A DNA stretch of 64,000 nt from Adiantum capillus-veneris (Eukaryota > Streptophyta > Polypodiopsida > Polypodiales > Pteridaceae), in NCBI GenBank assembly GCA_014529385.2, contig CM043947.1, positions 96,940,036-97,004,035 on the forward strand, read 5' to 3'. The notes beneath the pieces were generated by a model. The model was not told the DNA's origin. It searched no databases and saw only the letters and a list, made by a program, of their open reading frames with translations. Shown piece after piece: positions 10,738 to 20,850 of this stretch. Both the position numbers and the translations under genes were made by a program. The number at the start of each line of letters is the position of its first letter. Position 1 is the stretch's first letter.

Positions 10738-10930
10738 CTAGGTCAAGTGTTGACAAACCCAGAGGAAATTGTAAAATCCCTTGGTGTCAACTCAACCATT
10801 CACCCAATACCCAAAGATGTAATTTGTAGAAAAACCAATCAACCATGATGTAATATCCAAATTGATAAAGAATAAATGGATTTTATCACCATTCAGTACT
10901 TTTTTTTTTATTCATATTGTTCAATAATTT

Positions 10931-11284
10931 CCAATTTCGCCTACCGAGGCACACACACGCACAAAAGCTTGAACATGCAGCCATCGGGGAGCGTCTTAGA
11001 GATAATTTTGCGAAACAAAGGGGGGGGGGGGGGGGGGGGGGGGGGGGTGTACGGGGTCAAGAAGGGCATGTGACGCACAGGCAGCGCCGGTCGCGGTCGG
11101 ATGGGGAGAAAAAGCCCTTGTGCGCCATGGTGTGCAGGGAGAAATTATGTCACCCCCGTACCCCCCCCCCCCGTACCCCCCCTGCCTCGTTTCACAAAAT
11201 TATCTCCAAGATGCTCCCCATGGCCGCCTGGTAGCTGCATGTTCAAGGTTCTGTGCATGTGTGTGCCTCAATGGGCAAAAATGG
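10931..11284. mobile_element. Foldback (long inverted repeat) element with a G28 run
   Basis: The left arm (10931-11047) and right arm (about 11150-11284) are imperfect inverted copies. Matching segments include GAGGCACACACACGCACA, CTTGAACATGCAG, and GGAGATAATTTTG followed by a GAAAC-type junction. The arms meet a run of 28 G at 11020-11047 on the left and C runs (11161-11172 and after) on the right. There is no coding capacity. No clear target duplication was seen. It lies within the DNA transposon, 3' of the plus-strand gene. Confidence 0.7.
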
Positions 11285-11649
11285 AGCCATGGTGGTGAAC
11301 TTAAATTTAACATATCCAAGAGTTCAAATACTTATAAAGAACAATGTACAAATTAAAATTAAACAATTGCACAGAATGGTAGAAATTTTTCGTTTGATAT
11401 TATAGAAGAAGATTACAAATCTCATGAAGAGAGAGTACATGTCATAAACTACATCTTATGAAGGCATCCTTCATTTCTTAAGTTTATTGCTAAGGCTAGA
11501 TCCATATTTTAATAATGCTACACGCTTTGCATGCGCCATACAGGAGACACCATCTTGAAAAAGCTGCACCAAAATGTCTTTGACGGCATCCTGTAGGGCC
11601 AATAAAGTTGCACGTTATATTCTTGTAATAGAGTCATTATATTCATCAA

Positions 11650-12190
11650 TCATCTCTCTCACCACCCAAGAGAAGGCCGCTTTGGGTATGATTGGCTCAG
11701 TGCTCTTTTGATATTTCTTGATCTCACACAGAGCCACTGTGCCTGGCCGAGTCGATCTTTGCTTTTTTGTGTTGTTGGTGGTGGTGGAGGAACCGCCTAC
11801 CTAGCCCATTGAGGAGAATCATCTTTGTATTTTTTTCTCCTCTCCTCTTGGGTTTGCTTCTCTTCTGGTATCACCTTGTCCCTTTTTCTTTTTGCACATT
11901 GCTTGGCTCTCTCAGGGATTTTGGAAGGCTTTGAGCTCCCAACCTTTTCTTGTTGGGTGGCTTGAGCTCTATCTTATGCTGCCTTCTTCTCTGCCTCTGC
12001 TTGTGCTTGTAAGTTGGCCAACTGAGCTCTCTCGGCCTCAGCTCTCTGCCTTTCTTCTTGCTCTCTCTGTTTTCTCTGCTCTTCTTGTACTCTAAGGGAT
12101 TTCTTCTCAGCTGCCTCTTTCTTTTCCCTCTCCCTTTGTATTTTTCTCCTCTTGGCCTCTTTTTCTCTAGATACCGGGTCCCTTGGTATT
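11650..12190 (-). pseudogene. Charged coiled-coil C-terminal region of the transposase-like gene
   Basis: On the minus strand from 12190 an uninterrupted frame of about 75 codons is almost wholly Glu, Lys, Arg, Gln and Ala (for example REKEAKRRKIQREREKKEAA), a strong coiled coil. After one stop near 11975 it continues with a basic patch (PERAKQCAKRKRDK) that looks like a nuclear localisation signal and a Pro-rich run. No other gene fits this position. I read it as the C-terminal, probably dimerising, part of the minus-strand gene, or of a second protein from it. Confidence 0.35.
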
Positions 12191-12197
12191 ACCTTGA

Positions 12198-12704
12198 TTA
12201 CTCTTTCTTTGATTCGTGATGGAAACTTTCACGTCGTAGTATGTGGGGTGGCTTGAACACCAGTGGTTGTGGCAAGAGGCGATTGCGATGGATTTTCAAG
12301 TGGACCTCGATATTGCTCTTTTGTTTCTCTAGTTTCTTGCGTTGCTCTGTGAAGAGGTGAAATTGGTGGGGGATCTGGAAGAGGTGTACAAGTGGCATGG
12401 GTTATATTGCCAAGACCTTCAAATATGTGTTGCATGTTGCTTAGATCATCTGGATTTGATGGTTGGGGAGGCTCTTGGGTGTTTCAAGCGGGGGCTGGGG
12501 CACTGGGTTATCCACTTGTGGTTGGGGATGTGGATTTAAAGCCGTAGATTCTGCATGGGGTTCAGGTTGCGGGTTTTCTACGGTGTGAGTGGTTGTGGTG
12601 ATATTGTTGTGCGTAGTGCCAGTCGTCTCGTGTGAATCGTCCGTGTGGTGCAAGATGTGAGTGCATGTGCATATGTGCTCGAGTGGATCTTCTAGAATGT
12701 ACAA
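12198..12704 (-). pseudogene. Pro/Thr/His-rich linker region, minus strand
   Basis: Two overlapping low-complexity frames (12441-12704 and 12229-12435) are rich in Pro, Thr, His and Gln (for example NPHPQPQVDNPVPQPP). Such composition suggests a disordered linker. It sits between the transposase-like core and the coiled-coil region on the same strand and may be part of the same gene. No domain is recognised. Confidence 0.25.
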
Positions 12705-13463
12705 GAAATGAACTTCAAGTTGTGAATTTTGAGTTATAAAGTACTAATTTTTTTAAAAAACTTAAAAACTCAATAATAACATTAAAAATCCAAAGTTGTC
12801 AAAATTTGTTACATAAAACCATTGATCGGGGCCTCAACAAATCACATGGCATTACAATGTATGCTTAATATGGGAATGTTTAGTGTCAAAAATTTATAGG
12901 TTTTCCACCTAACGTCTGCCATTTCATCGTCTTGTCGCCAACCACCGTCAAAATTGATCTTTTGCACTATAAGCATGATATGATTGCGAAGGCCTCACGC
13001 TAACCACTTCCTCTATTCTGCATTTCAAGCTTCTTTACACTCTAGTCTTCTTCCTTTCTCTTCCCGCTAAAACTCTGTAGAACCAATTGAACATTTCGTG
13101 TAGGGCATTGCTCTTTTTCCTCCCACCTCCATGCCTTGTATGTTTAAAATACAATGATTTTTCTTGATAGTGTGAGCGCTCCATTCCTTGGCTATTCCAA
13201 ATGCCCAATGAGCCGAATGTGTTGAGAAAAAATGAGCTATGAGCAAAAAGATTATGTTGCAAAAATATAAACCTATAGTTTAAACAATGATGTTTTTTTA
13301 CTGCAAAGACAAAGTGTTCAACCCACCATGTAATGTGTTAAGTGTGTCTCCCTCCAGGCATCCACCATTTGCACTGTGAAACTATTGATTACAAACATTA
13401 AAGTGGATATCTCAGCAGAAGTTAGATTTTCCTTTTCAAGCAACGAAAAATATCATCTACAGA
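12705..13463. other. No recognisable gene within the DNA transposon
   Basis: The DNA is A/T-rich and shows no domain or terminal repeat on either strand. It may be intron of the minus-strand gene. A 75-residue minus-strand open frame at 13035-13262 shows no recognisable features. Confidence 0.3.
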
Positions 13464-14929
13464 CTACCACACATGAGCACGCTTAATTCCTAGGGCTGCT
13501 TCGTTACCTCTGTAGGTGGTAATGTCACACACCTTTTTCCACAACTGAAACTCATTGGGACTTTGGGAGTTAAAATAGTCTGAAAGCATATGCCTAGCTT
13601 TACTAACACCCATACATATTTTATTGGGACGATCCTGTGTACTTCCAAATGCCTCCCTATCCTTTGATAGGTCTACTGCACCGCCATGTAGGCTAACGCT
13701 TGATAGAATAGATTCAAGTTCTCTGATACACTCTTCCCTTCTTTCTGTAGGCTCCATATTCGACGCATAATTAATATGGAGCATCAACAACTTGTGAAGA
13801 ATTTGTAGACGGGCATGAAGAGTGCACACATGCACATTTATCACAGGAATCGGTAGAATAGGATCCATGTCTCGATTAGGGGGTACACTCTGGTTACAAT
13901 TGAGGACACCTTCAAACCATTGTTGGAGTGCTTTACCCACTGTTTGTGTAGTGGTCACACCTTTTGCAAAATTGACTGCAGCTTTGCCACCCTTACCCTT
14001 ACCTTTTGCAAAGGTGATAGTAGCTTTGCCACCCTTACCCTTACCCTTGCCCTCAGTTCCTAATGAGACCTTATTGTGGCAGCAATAAATGCATGGAAAG
14101 AGGGTTATTGAAACTTGCTTGGATCCTAACATACACTTGAGAGTTTTCAAGTCTCCCGCCAAATGCCACTCCACTTGGAACGTACCCAGACCTGAAACCT
14201 GCAATCATTGTTCTTCTTGTTGTTGCTGAATGACGTCAACGATTGGGGTGTGATTAAAATACCATTTGAGAGACTCATGTGTCTCATGTTGGAGATAAAA
14301 AGCTGCCAGCCACCAAATATTCTTCTCGGACTGAACACCTAAACAGGCGTTTCCCTTCTCGCTGGCATTTAGCTCAACATCAACACCCACAAAGGCTATG
14401 CTCATAAGCGTAATGCTTACCCTTTTGAGCTATAGACCTTTGACAATCTGGCACTCATCAAGATTCATCACAAATATAAATTTGCCATCACACTCTTCCT
14501 GTGTCAACCCATAAAATCTAATCAATGACTCCTGGAGCTTCAACAAGTCAACATACACATTATTGAACTTGTTGTAGTGAAAATATATATTCTCTTCTAA
14601 TGCAATACATCCTCCACATATTGAAATCCACCCAACAAGCTTGCAACATCATTATTGGTGCACCTTTTTGTGACGCTAACACAATAAGGCGTTGGCAGCA
14701 ACCTAAACAAACCTTCTGCTGTGTGACCTAGTGTGAAAATTCTATACAATGCTTTGTAGGCCTTAAAACTTATTCCTGCACTGTCAAACACCTCCATCAT
14801 TTCATGAGGTGAAACAATGCTCTTTAGCTCACTAAAATACTTTTGGCGCAAAAATTTAGCAATGGCAACATTGGGTGGATCATCCAATATCTCCACCAAC
14901 TCCTTTGGTTTGATGATATGTTGCAGCAA
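13464..14929 (-). pseudogene. Putative DDE-type transposase, core region
   Basis: Minus-strand frames from 14929 down to 13464 form a broken but ordered protein. It begins with a helical N-terminal part (VEILDDPPNVAIAKFLRQ) that ends in RLLPTPYCVSVTKRCTNND. A segment KFIFVMNLDECQIVKG (about 14440-14490) resembles the first catalytic Asp region, and SIAFVGVDVELNASEKG follows. Then comes WHLAGDLKTLKCMLG with a downstream C-I-Y-C pair (about 14080-14165), a pattern common in eukaryotic DDE transposases around the second Asp. A Gly/Lys repeat and a long helical tail finish it. A TAG near 14426 and frame changes make it dead. It would cut and join the element's ends. The superfamily is not identified. 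Confidence 0.45.
13975..14055 (-). repeat. Coding minisatellite, Gly/Lys repeat
   Basis: Two adjacent ~48-bp units encode near-identical KGKGKGGKA(T/A)(I/V)xFAKG segments in the transposase-like frame. Length variation by replication slippage is likely. Confidence 0.7.
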
Positions 14930-15167
14930 AGTATGTCTAATCTTTTAGCATTGGACTCGATTCCCATCATCATTGGAGCCAAGTTCCTACATATTGAAAT
15001 AATATTATAACAAGCTACAAAAAATGTATGAAATTAAAAGCTTGCATTTGTATTCCTACCATGTTTGACGGATACGTTTCTTACGAGCTCCACTGCTTGA
15101 AGATAGCATAAACATCACGTCTCTTACGCTTACGAATGTGATAGCCCAATGGAATGTGATTATCGAT

Positions 15168-15350
15168 TCACCGATGCATATTATGTGCAATGTGTTGGAG
15201 CTGAACATAATTGTCTAGACAATGCACTTGCTCCATTTTTTGATGCTCTGCCTTTTTAATAAGCTTTGACATCTCGTCATTTAGCTGCTTCGTCTTCTCA
15301 TTGGCTTTCTCTCTAACTTGCTGAATGTCTTTCACGTATTTCTCTTGCAA
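15168..15350 (-). pseudogene. Short coiled-coil exon-like frame, minus strand
   Basis: A 60-residue frame rich in Lys, Glu and Gln (REKANEKTKQLNDEMSKLIK) lies upstream of the transposase-like core on the same strand and downstream of the C/T-rich leader. It may be the N-terminal exon of that gene. No family is recognised. Confidence 0.25.
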
Positions 15351-15894
15351 TGATGAATAGGTAGCACAAAGATGTTTTCTTGCTTACCTTCATTGTAATC
15401 TCCAACAATAGCCAAACAGTCTGTCTCTCCCATCTTCAATAAAACGTAGTAGCTTAGTGACATTATGGAAAGGCAGTGATGCATTGGTCATTGGATCACC
15501 AGGGTTGCCTTGCATCCATGGTTCCGTAACTGGTCTCCAGCATTGGGATTAGATGTGCCAAGTTGCAAGGTGCATACTCCTACTCTAAAACAGTGTTTAA
15601 TCGATATCGTTTGATTTATTAGTAATGTCTTGCAGTGGTAGGGATTGAATGACATTTGTGTTAGTTAATCAACCAAATTAGTGAGAATGTGTAATCATGA
15701 CTGCTACAAGCAGCTGAAGGTGACTATGGAGGAAATAAGTAGAGAGTACTCAAAGTTAGGAGAAAAGGATTATGTTGTGGAGGGAATAAAGAGAGGGAGT
15801 GCAACTCAATCTCCTTTGAATTCAAATTGTTGATCATGACTGTAGAGAGATAAAATGATGTAGCACACAGAGGTAATGGAGTTTTCCATTGCAC

Positions 15895-16265
15895 TCAGTT
15901 GGAGCTAGAGTGGGAGAAGCATGAGAGAGAGAGAGAGAGAGAGAGAGGGAAGGAGGACGTGGGGGATAGAAAGACAATAAAGAAAGAGAGACTCGGAGAG
16001 AGGACAGATCTGCAACCTTGGAGGATCTACACTTTTTCAGAAAGAGGCAACCAAGAATGCTCCTTAATGATTGGAAGATGAAGTGACATGAGAGAAAAGG
16101 GAGGAAATAAAGAGAGAGAGTTGGCTCCCGTTTTAGAGAGAGACTACAGTGAGAGAATGTGAAAAATCTGCTTTTCTCGCAAGGGGGCTAAAAAGTGCCT
16201 CCTATAATGAGCTCTAAGTGAGAGAGAGTGTTTTATATATTAGAGAGAGAAGAGGGGTGGAAAAA
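15895..16265 (-). promoter_or_regulatory. Purine-rich (C/T on minus) leader next to the right transposon end
   Basis: Includes an (AG)n run at about 15924-15947 and several GAGAGAG blocks. Read inward on the minus strand it is a pyrimidine-rich leader like that at the left end. The sequence TATATTAGAGAG near 16235 could supply a weak TATA signal. Confidence 0.3.
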
Positions 16266-16431
16266 GGACATTTGAAAATTCATTTACCTCCCTCTCTTTT
16301 GGGTTATTAAATAAACTATTTTCAAATTCAAAATCTGGAAATTGATTTTCTTTAAATCTCAGCATAGGCCTTTTTGCCCTCTTTTTAGGCTTGGTCAAAT
16401 TTGGCTTAATCTTTAAGAATTCCCTTAAACT

Positions 16432-16469
16432 GCCAAATAAAGAGGCCCTCCTATACCCATTTCACTTCC
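16432..16469 (-). repeat. Right terminal inverted repeat of the DNA transposon
   Basis: The inverse of this segment reads GGAAGTGAAATGGG followed by GAGGGCCTCTTTATTTGGC and matches the left end. TAA follows at 16470-16472. Confidence 0.6.
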
Positions 16470-16475
16470 TAATGA

Positions 16476-16760
16476 CACAGCACATTTGGAGAATTCACTT
16501 GTTTTCGACAAGGTCACATTAGCAAAATCTGTCTTCCAAACCCTATTGAATGTAGTGCCAGACATTGGCTTGAGGCTCATACTCTCGAGCGTTTTATTGA
16601 CATCAAGTAAAATTTCTATTTGCTTTTACATGTTTGGTATTGCAATCAAGGTTTTCCTAGTACCATCTTCCATAGTTCTACTCTTATATGGCATTCTCTC
16701 TCAGCCTTCATCAACAAAAGAGTATATCAATGCCCTTCTTGTTGGGGCTTCAAGCCTTGG
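16476..16760 (-). pseudogene. DUF7869-like protein, upstream part
   Basis: Minus-strand reading from about 16760 gives RRALIYSFVDEG, MPYKSRTMEDGTRKTLIAIP, then MSGTTFNRVWKTDFANVTL and SKTSEFSKCAVS. As I recall the family, this helical, lysine-rich part followed by a 'TF-x-R-V-W' box and an F-x-K-C pair stands directly before the segment found at 4930 and below. The two parts join at the TAA duplication of the DNA transposon, apart from a small phase offset. An internal TGA and a TAA mark it as decayed. Nothing upstream of 16760 could be assigned to the gene, which seems cut by the neighbouring retroelement. Confidence 0.55.
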
Positions 16761-16929
16761 TGATTGGTCGTCTAACCCGTGGGAATTACCCCTTGAAGCA
16801 TGTAGATGAAGCTTTAGTTGTTTTTACCAGTTTGCATGGCCTATTGTTTGGTGGATGCAGGCGGATGCACACCAAACCCTGTAAACACTCACTCAATTTT
16901 TTGAAATAAGCTGTGTAATTCAGCTTATG

Positions 16930-17729
16930 ATGATTTGTAATTGTAATGTAATTTGACATATCCCTCTCAGCCTCTCTGAGTCTACACCCTTGTAAGTGGC
17001 CGAATGGCCGTGGAAAAGCTTCGTTAACGTTTAAGTCAAAACCCTTAGTTTTGGACTAAAGGGATATCATTAGCTTGAAGGATTTAAAAAAACATTCACT
17101 GTGAGAGCTTCTTGTTGCTACAAATTGTAATCCTCTTTTCTCCTGGACTGGTAATCAGAAATCATTTCCAAATAGCACATTGTGTTCCTTGTCTCTTGCT
17201 CTACAATCTAAGTATAACCGTTTTCAACTTTGTTGTGGTTCACGACGCTTTTCTAGAAGGCTAAATTCATTGATTTGAAGGTTACAACGGTTGTTTTTTG
17301 ATGTTTTGGCCATGGATAAGTGTTTCTGTGCTTAAGGGAGACCTTTTCGAGTAGTTCTATTTCAGTTTTTTGCACATGTTTTGTGATGGTTCGTGATTTA
17401 TGTACCTTCCTAGATGGTGAAAGAACTTGGTAGAATTGTGCCCCTAGGTGTTGTGATACCTCTCCTTAAGTTTCGTTGCATTCCGAATTCGTTTGGATGT
17501 CAAAAAAGCGTGATGACTTAGAGCGGTGAGATTGGACGCATACTGATTTTCTGACTAGTAAGTGGTTGATTTTCTTTTGTCGGAGAATAAGTATCCCGTT
17601 GAGTTCACTTTGGTGATATTAAAACTCTCATGAAGTATATGTACCCCATCCCAAGTCGCTTCCTTGCATATTGACATTATGTTAGTACAAAAGAGCTATG
17701 CTACTGATGTCCGTCGCGACCCGCTAACA
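16930..17729 (+). repeat. Probable 5' LTR of a plus-strand gypsy element (left edge uncertain)
   Basis: The right edge is set by the CA of GCTAACA at 17729 directly before a primer binding site. No coding sequence is seen here. The left edge is not visible because no partner LTR was found in the window; homology to the DUF7869 pseudogene ends near 16760, so the LTR begins somewhere in 16760-16950. Confidence 0.45.
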
Positions 17730-17730
17730 T

Positions 17731-17748
17731 TGGCATCGTTGCCGGGGA
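17731..17748 (+). other. Primer binding site, tRNA-Asp type
   Basis: TGGCATCGTTGCCGGGGA matches the plant tRNA-Asp 3'-end complement TGGCGCCGTTGCCGGGGA with two changes. It starts one base after the LTR end, as expected for minus-strand priming. Confidence 0.75.
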
Positions 17749-19805
17749 AATCGAACCTTAGCTGGTGAGTGACTAAATGTATGAAAAAAAAAATCTTTTC
17801 AAAGATTTTAACACCCATTCCGCTTACACATAGACATTGAAGCAACTGGACGTAGGTTTAGTGCTTGGTAGAGACTGCAGTCCAAGACTAGCCGGTGCTA
17901 CTCCTTAAGAGCAAAGAAAGCTGTGAGTGAAGTATAAGATATTATTTCGTTCTTTGATTTTCCCATGTTTGGAAAGGACTATTCCACCACACACTTCGTT
18001 GTCATTTTTTAACTGTTAAGTTCATTTATGTTTGTAGATTTATTTCAGTTTATAGGAGTAGGTTAGGAAACATATTACACCATCTTTTGGGGGCAAAAGG
18101 ATCGAGGAAAAAACTGTCAAAAACCTTATTTTGGTGCTGAAGACCATAACTCTAAAAAGTTGAAGAATCGATGGTTAGAGCTTCAAAAGTGAATCAACCC
18201 AGCAAAACCTTCAAAAAGGGAATAAAAACACTTGCTAAAAACGGACTGTGCAAAAATTTCCAATTTACCTGTCCAACATGGATCGCGATCCATGTACCTT
18301 TTTGGCAAAATGTACTAAAACTATTTTCCTTGCTTAGAACAGACTCTCATGCATCAGAACCCTAAGTTTGGTCAGAAATAGAGTGCTAAAAGATCACTAA
18401 AATCAAGAAATTGGGTTCAGCATAGCAAAACCTTGAGAACTGAGGAAAATAAGGAGAAACTGAAATTTTACTTGTCCAAATTCAAAAAGGGAAGAGAATT
18501 GGGATCAACTAGAAGCAGGGAACCAATAGAACCAAAAATCATGACCAGATGCTTCCCAACATGGATCGCAATCCTTGTTCCAGGTAGACATCTGACCGTG
18601 AGATCCGACCAATGAATCCTTGATTACTAAGGCAACAACTTTTCCAGAAGGAGTCATAGACAAAAAGTGAAAACACCTGAATAAAATACCAGAAAAGGAG
18701 TTGTTTGCAAAAACCTCAAAACAGACACAAAATCTTGCTTTTGACTTGGAAAAAATTGATCAAATCAAAAAAGATTTGAGGAATAGCATCACCAGACCTT
18801 ATGTCACAAACTCACAAAGTATCAGTCCAAAATCCTGACGAACATGGATCATGATCCACGTACATTTTTGGAATTTTGACCTGATAATGGGCAAGTAGAA
18901 AAGTGATAACATTTGAAGCACTTTCTCCCAAGGGACCCTTATTAGAAAAGTTCAAAAAGAGGGTAAAAGGGACAAAATTTAGATTAAGGGGGAAACCACT
19001 GGAACAAACCCTAAAACTGACTTTTGGCTGACCTAAAATCCTCCAAAACATTCAAAAACCGTATAGCCAGCATCAGAAGGCCGAGGACTAGCTAAGGGTC
19101 AAGTTTTAGTGCATTCTGACACTAAGGAACATGGATTGTGATCCATGTTCCCGTGACACATTTTGATACCAAATTGGCACCATAGCTAGGGGGCATCATA
19201 GAGAGTCTAGTGGTGCTTCCAAAATTGAATTTGGATGCAAAAAACTATCCTGAAAGCCCAAAACTAGCAGGAGCTCTGGCAAAGTGACAGAATTGACCTA
19301 GCTTCCAATCCAGAGGTTCATTTCTGAAAATTTTGATACCATAAGACCTCCTAATCATGATGAACTTGGTAGTACCAAGAAAAGTACATTTGGCTTCCAA
19401 ACATGGATCGTGATCCATGTACCTCTGAGTAAGAACAGAAGCAGAATTTTACTGCGCAAAGAGCTAGTCCACAATATTCTGATGGTTCTTTCAAAATTGA
19501 AATTGGACCTAAATTGTCGATGTTGTGTGAAGAATTGTGTGCTACTCAAAAACCTAGATAAATTTTGTCGATTAAAAGCTAGAACTAACAAGGTTCGTTG
19601 TAATCTCAGAGCTATCAAGAAATTTTTGATAGGTTGTAGGTACTAGAGAATACGACCCAGCAAGTAAGATCAAACGGGGGATTCAGACTAGCTAATGAGG
19701 TAACCTAGTTTGGATTTTGCTATACCAATTCTTCAAAATTTGCGATCAGGAAGATTGTACTAGAATAGGAATCCCAGCATCTTTGACCAAGAAAGCAGTC
19801 ACTCA
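17749..19805 (+). other. Long untranslated leader of the gypsy element with spaced palindromes
   Basis: There are about 2 kb between the PBS and the first ORF, with no coding sequence. It contains five copies of a palindromic motif at 18276, 18559, 18842, 19129 and 19401. Confidence 0.5.
18276..19420. repeat. Five palindromic motifs spaced ~283 bp
   Basis: The copies lie at 18276-18295, 18559-18578, 18842-18861, 19129-19148 and 19401-19420. The first, ACATGGATCGCGATCCATGT, is a perfect 20-bp palindrome; the others keep it with one to a few changes. Spacings are 283, 283, 287 and 272 bp. The sequence between copies is poorly conserved. Either this is an ancient tandem array where only the palindrome is kept, or the motif has a spacing-dependent role. 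Confidence 0.8.
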
Positions 19806-20850
19806 ATGGAAGAAAGTGTGAATCAGAGACCACTACCACCTTTAGAACCCAGTTTAGAGGAGATTTTCTCTGACACTTTGTCAGAAAAATCACATAGCCT
19901 CATGACTGAGGATTCTAACAAGTCCAACCCTAAGGGAACAACTTCGATGGAGCAGGCCCTTCTCAACCCGCATCAGATATAAAATGTTTTATATGAATTT
20001 TCAATTTGAAAATGTCCTTAAGGCCAAAATCTATAAGGATGGAATGGACCACTACTGTGCTAAGTTGGAAAATAAGATGAGTGAGTTTAGAGACCTTGTA
20101 GATGTTGATTATGACAGGGATAGATATTTCGACCGAGAGGGAATGATGTACTACGTGGTTCATAATCCTTTTATTGTGGATAAACGGGGGATGACTGGCA
20201 CCAAGGACAAGGTAGATAATAAGTTGGCCGATGAGCTACCCAAAATGGAGAAAAAAAACATGGTACTCAGACGCACGAATGAGACAGAGAGCCTTAATAC
20301 AGACAACACGTATGTGGGTCTATATAAGTTCAATAATGGAGAACAAATACTCTATTACAAATGTGACGAACCCCAAGGAAGTGACTGACCATAAAAACCT
20401 AAATGTTTACATGTACACGGAGGGGAGAAGTATTCAGGTGGTCATAATAGACAAGTATGGCCGAAAGTACTCTCCAATGGCTCGTAAGGAATTAGAGAGA
20501 TATACATATTTTGGGGGACCACTCCACCAATACTATGTAAATCCGGAAGAGGTAAAACCCACAACTACTCACACAAGACCTGAGACTGTACATGTGAGCC
20601 CACTAAGAACCAGGATAGAGGATTCTTTTGGACATGAATGAGCCCCAAACACAAGTCCTTTAGGATCAACGACGTCTAGGGCTTCCATGAACACACATAG
20701 AGATAGTACTGTTCTTAATATCACTTACACCTCTAGAATCCCTTCGACTATTATGCGAGATCGACTTGACGAACGTTTAGCGGATAGGATACCATTGGTA
20801 GTACCGAGAGGATATTATGAACCTATGTTGGGGGTCCCATCGATGCAATA
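19806..20850 (+). pseudogene. Gypsy element ORF (gag position), frameshifted, unusual protein
   Basis: An ATG at 19806 opens an acidic N-terminus (MEESVNQRPLPPLEPSLEE) that stops at 19982. The next frame (19984-20388) has YFDREGMMYYV, and a third (20231-20641) has VVIIDKYGRKYSPM. After a TGA the third frame stays open to a TAG near 20850. By position, after PBS and leader, it should be gag or an extra 5' ORF, but no capsid core or zinc knuckle is seen. It shares a Y-x-D-x-x-G-x-x-Y motif with the minus-strand frames at 23.9-26.9 kb. Its 3' end is cut by the next element's LTR. Confidence 0.4.

Larger units (their letters stand above)
8458..10848 (+). pseudogene. Last exon of the unknown plus-strand protein, split by an LTR element
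   Basis: The frame opens near 8458 (MQTSYHVDKFAMRTEGSCK) and is intact to the CTAGG at 8770-8774, where the LTR element 8775-10737 begins. Skipping the element and one CTAGG continues the same frame exactly in phase from 10743 (GQVLTNPEEIVKSLG) for another 34 codons to a TGA at 10846-10848. That clean read-through shows this was genuine coding sequence when hit, and it fixes the 3' end of the gene. Product unknown. It follows the 7372-8402 segment, probably after a short intron or a phase loss near 8400-8455. Confidence 0.5.
4945..16469. mobile_element. 11.5-kb DNA transposon with inverted ends and TAA duplication
   Basis: The left end 4945-4981 and right end 16432-16469 are imperfect inverted repeats, best conserved over GGGCCTCTTTATTTG. 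Each is flanked by TAA (4942-4944 and 16470-16472). Outside both ends lie the two halves of one DUF7869-like pseudogene, which independently proves insertion. Inside, both ends carry C/T-rich leaders, with one gene entering from each side: an unknown + gene from about 5.8 kb and a transposase-like - gene from about 15.3 kb. A 3-bp TWA duplication and two genes fit PIF/Harbinger best, but the putative transposase is not typical of that superfamily, so class is left open. A 1963-bp LTR element is nested inside. Confidence 0.65.

Noticed and set aside
10876-11356. Gly-rich and Pro-rich frames
   Set aside because: Created by the G28 and C runs of the foldback element; not coding.
16907-16929. Hairpin ATAAGCTG-loop-CAGCTTAT as a terminator
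   Set aside because: 8-bp stem in plant DNA with no adjacent gene end; chance inverted repeat is enough.
18276-19420. CRISPR-like array
   Set aside because: Regular spacing but ~260-bp variable spacers, palindromic 20-bp units and a plant retroelement setting.
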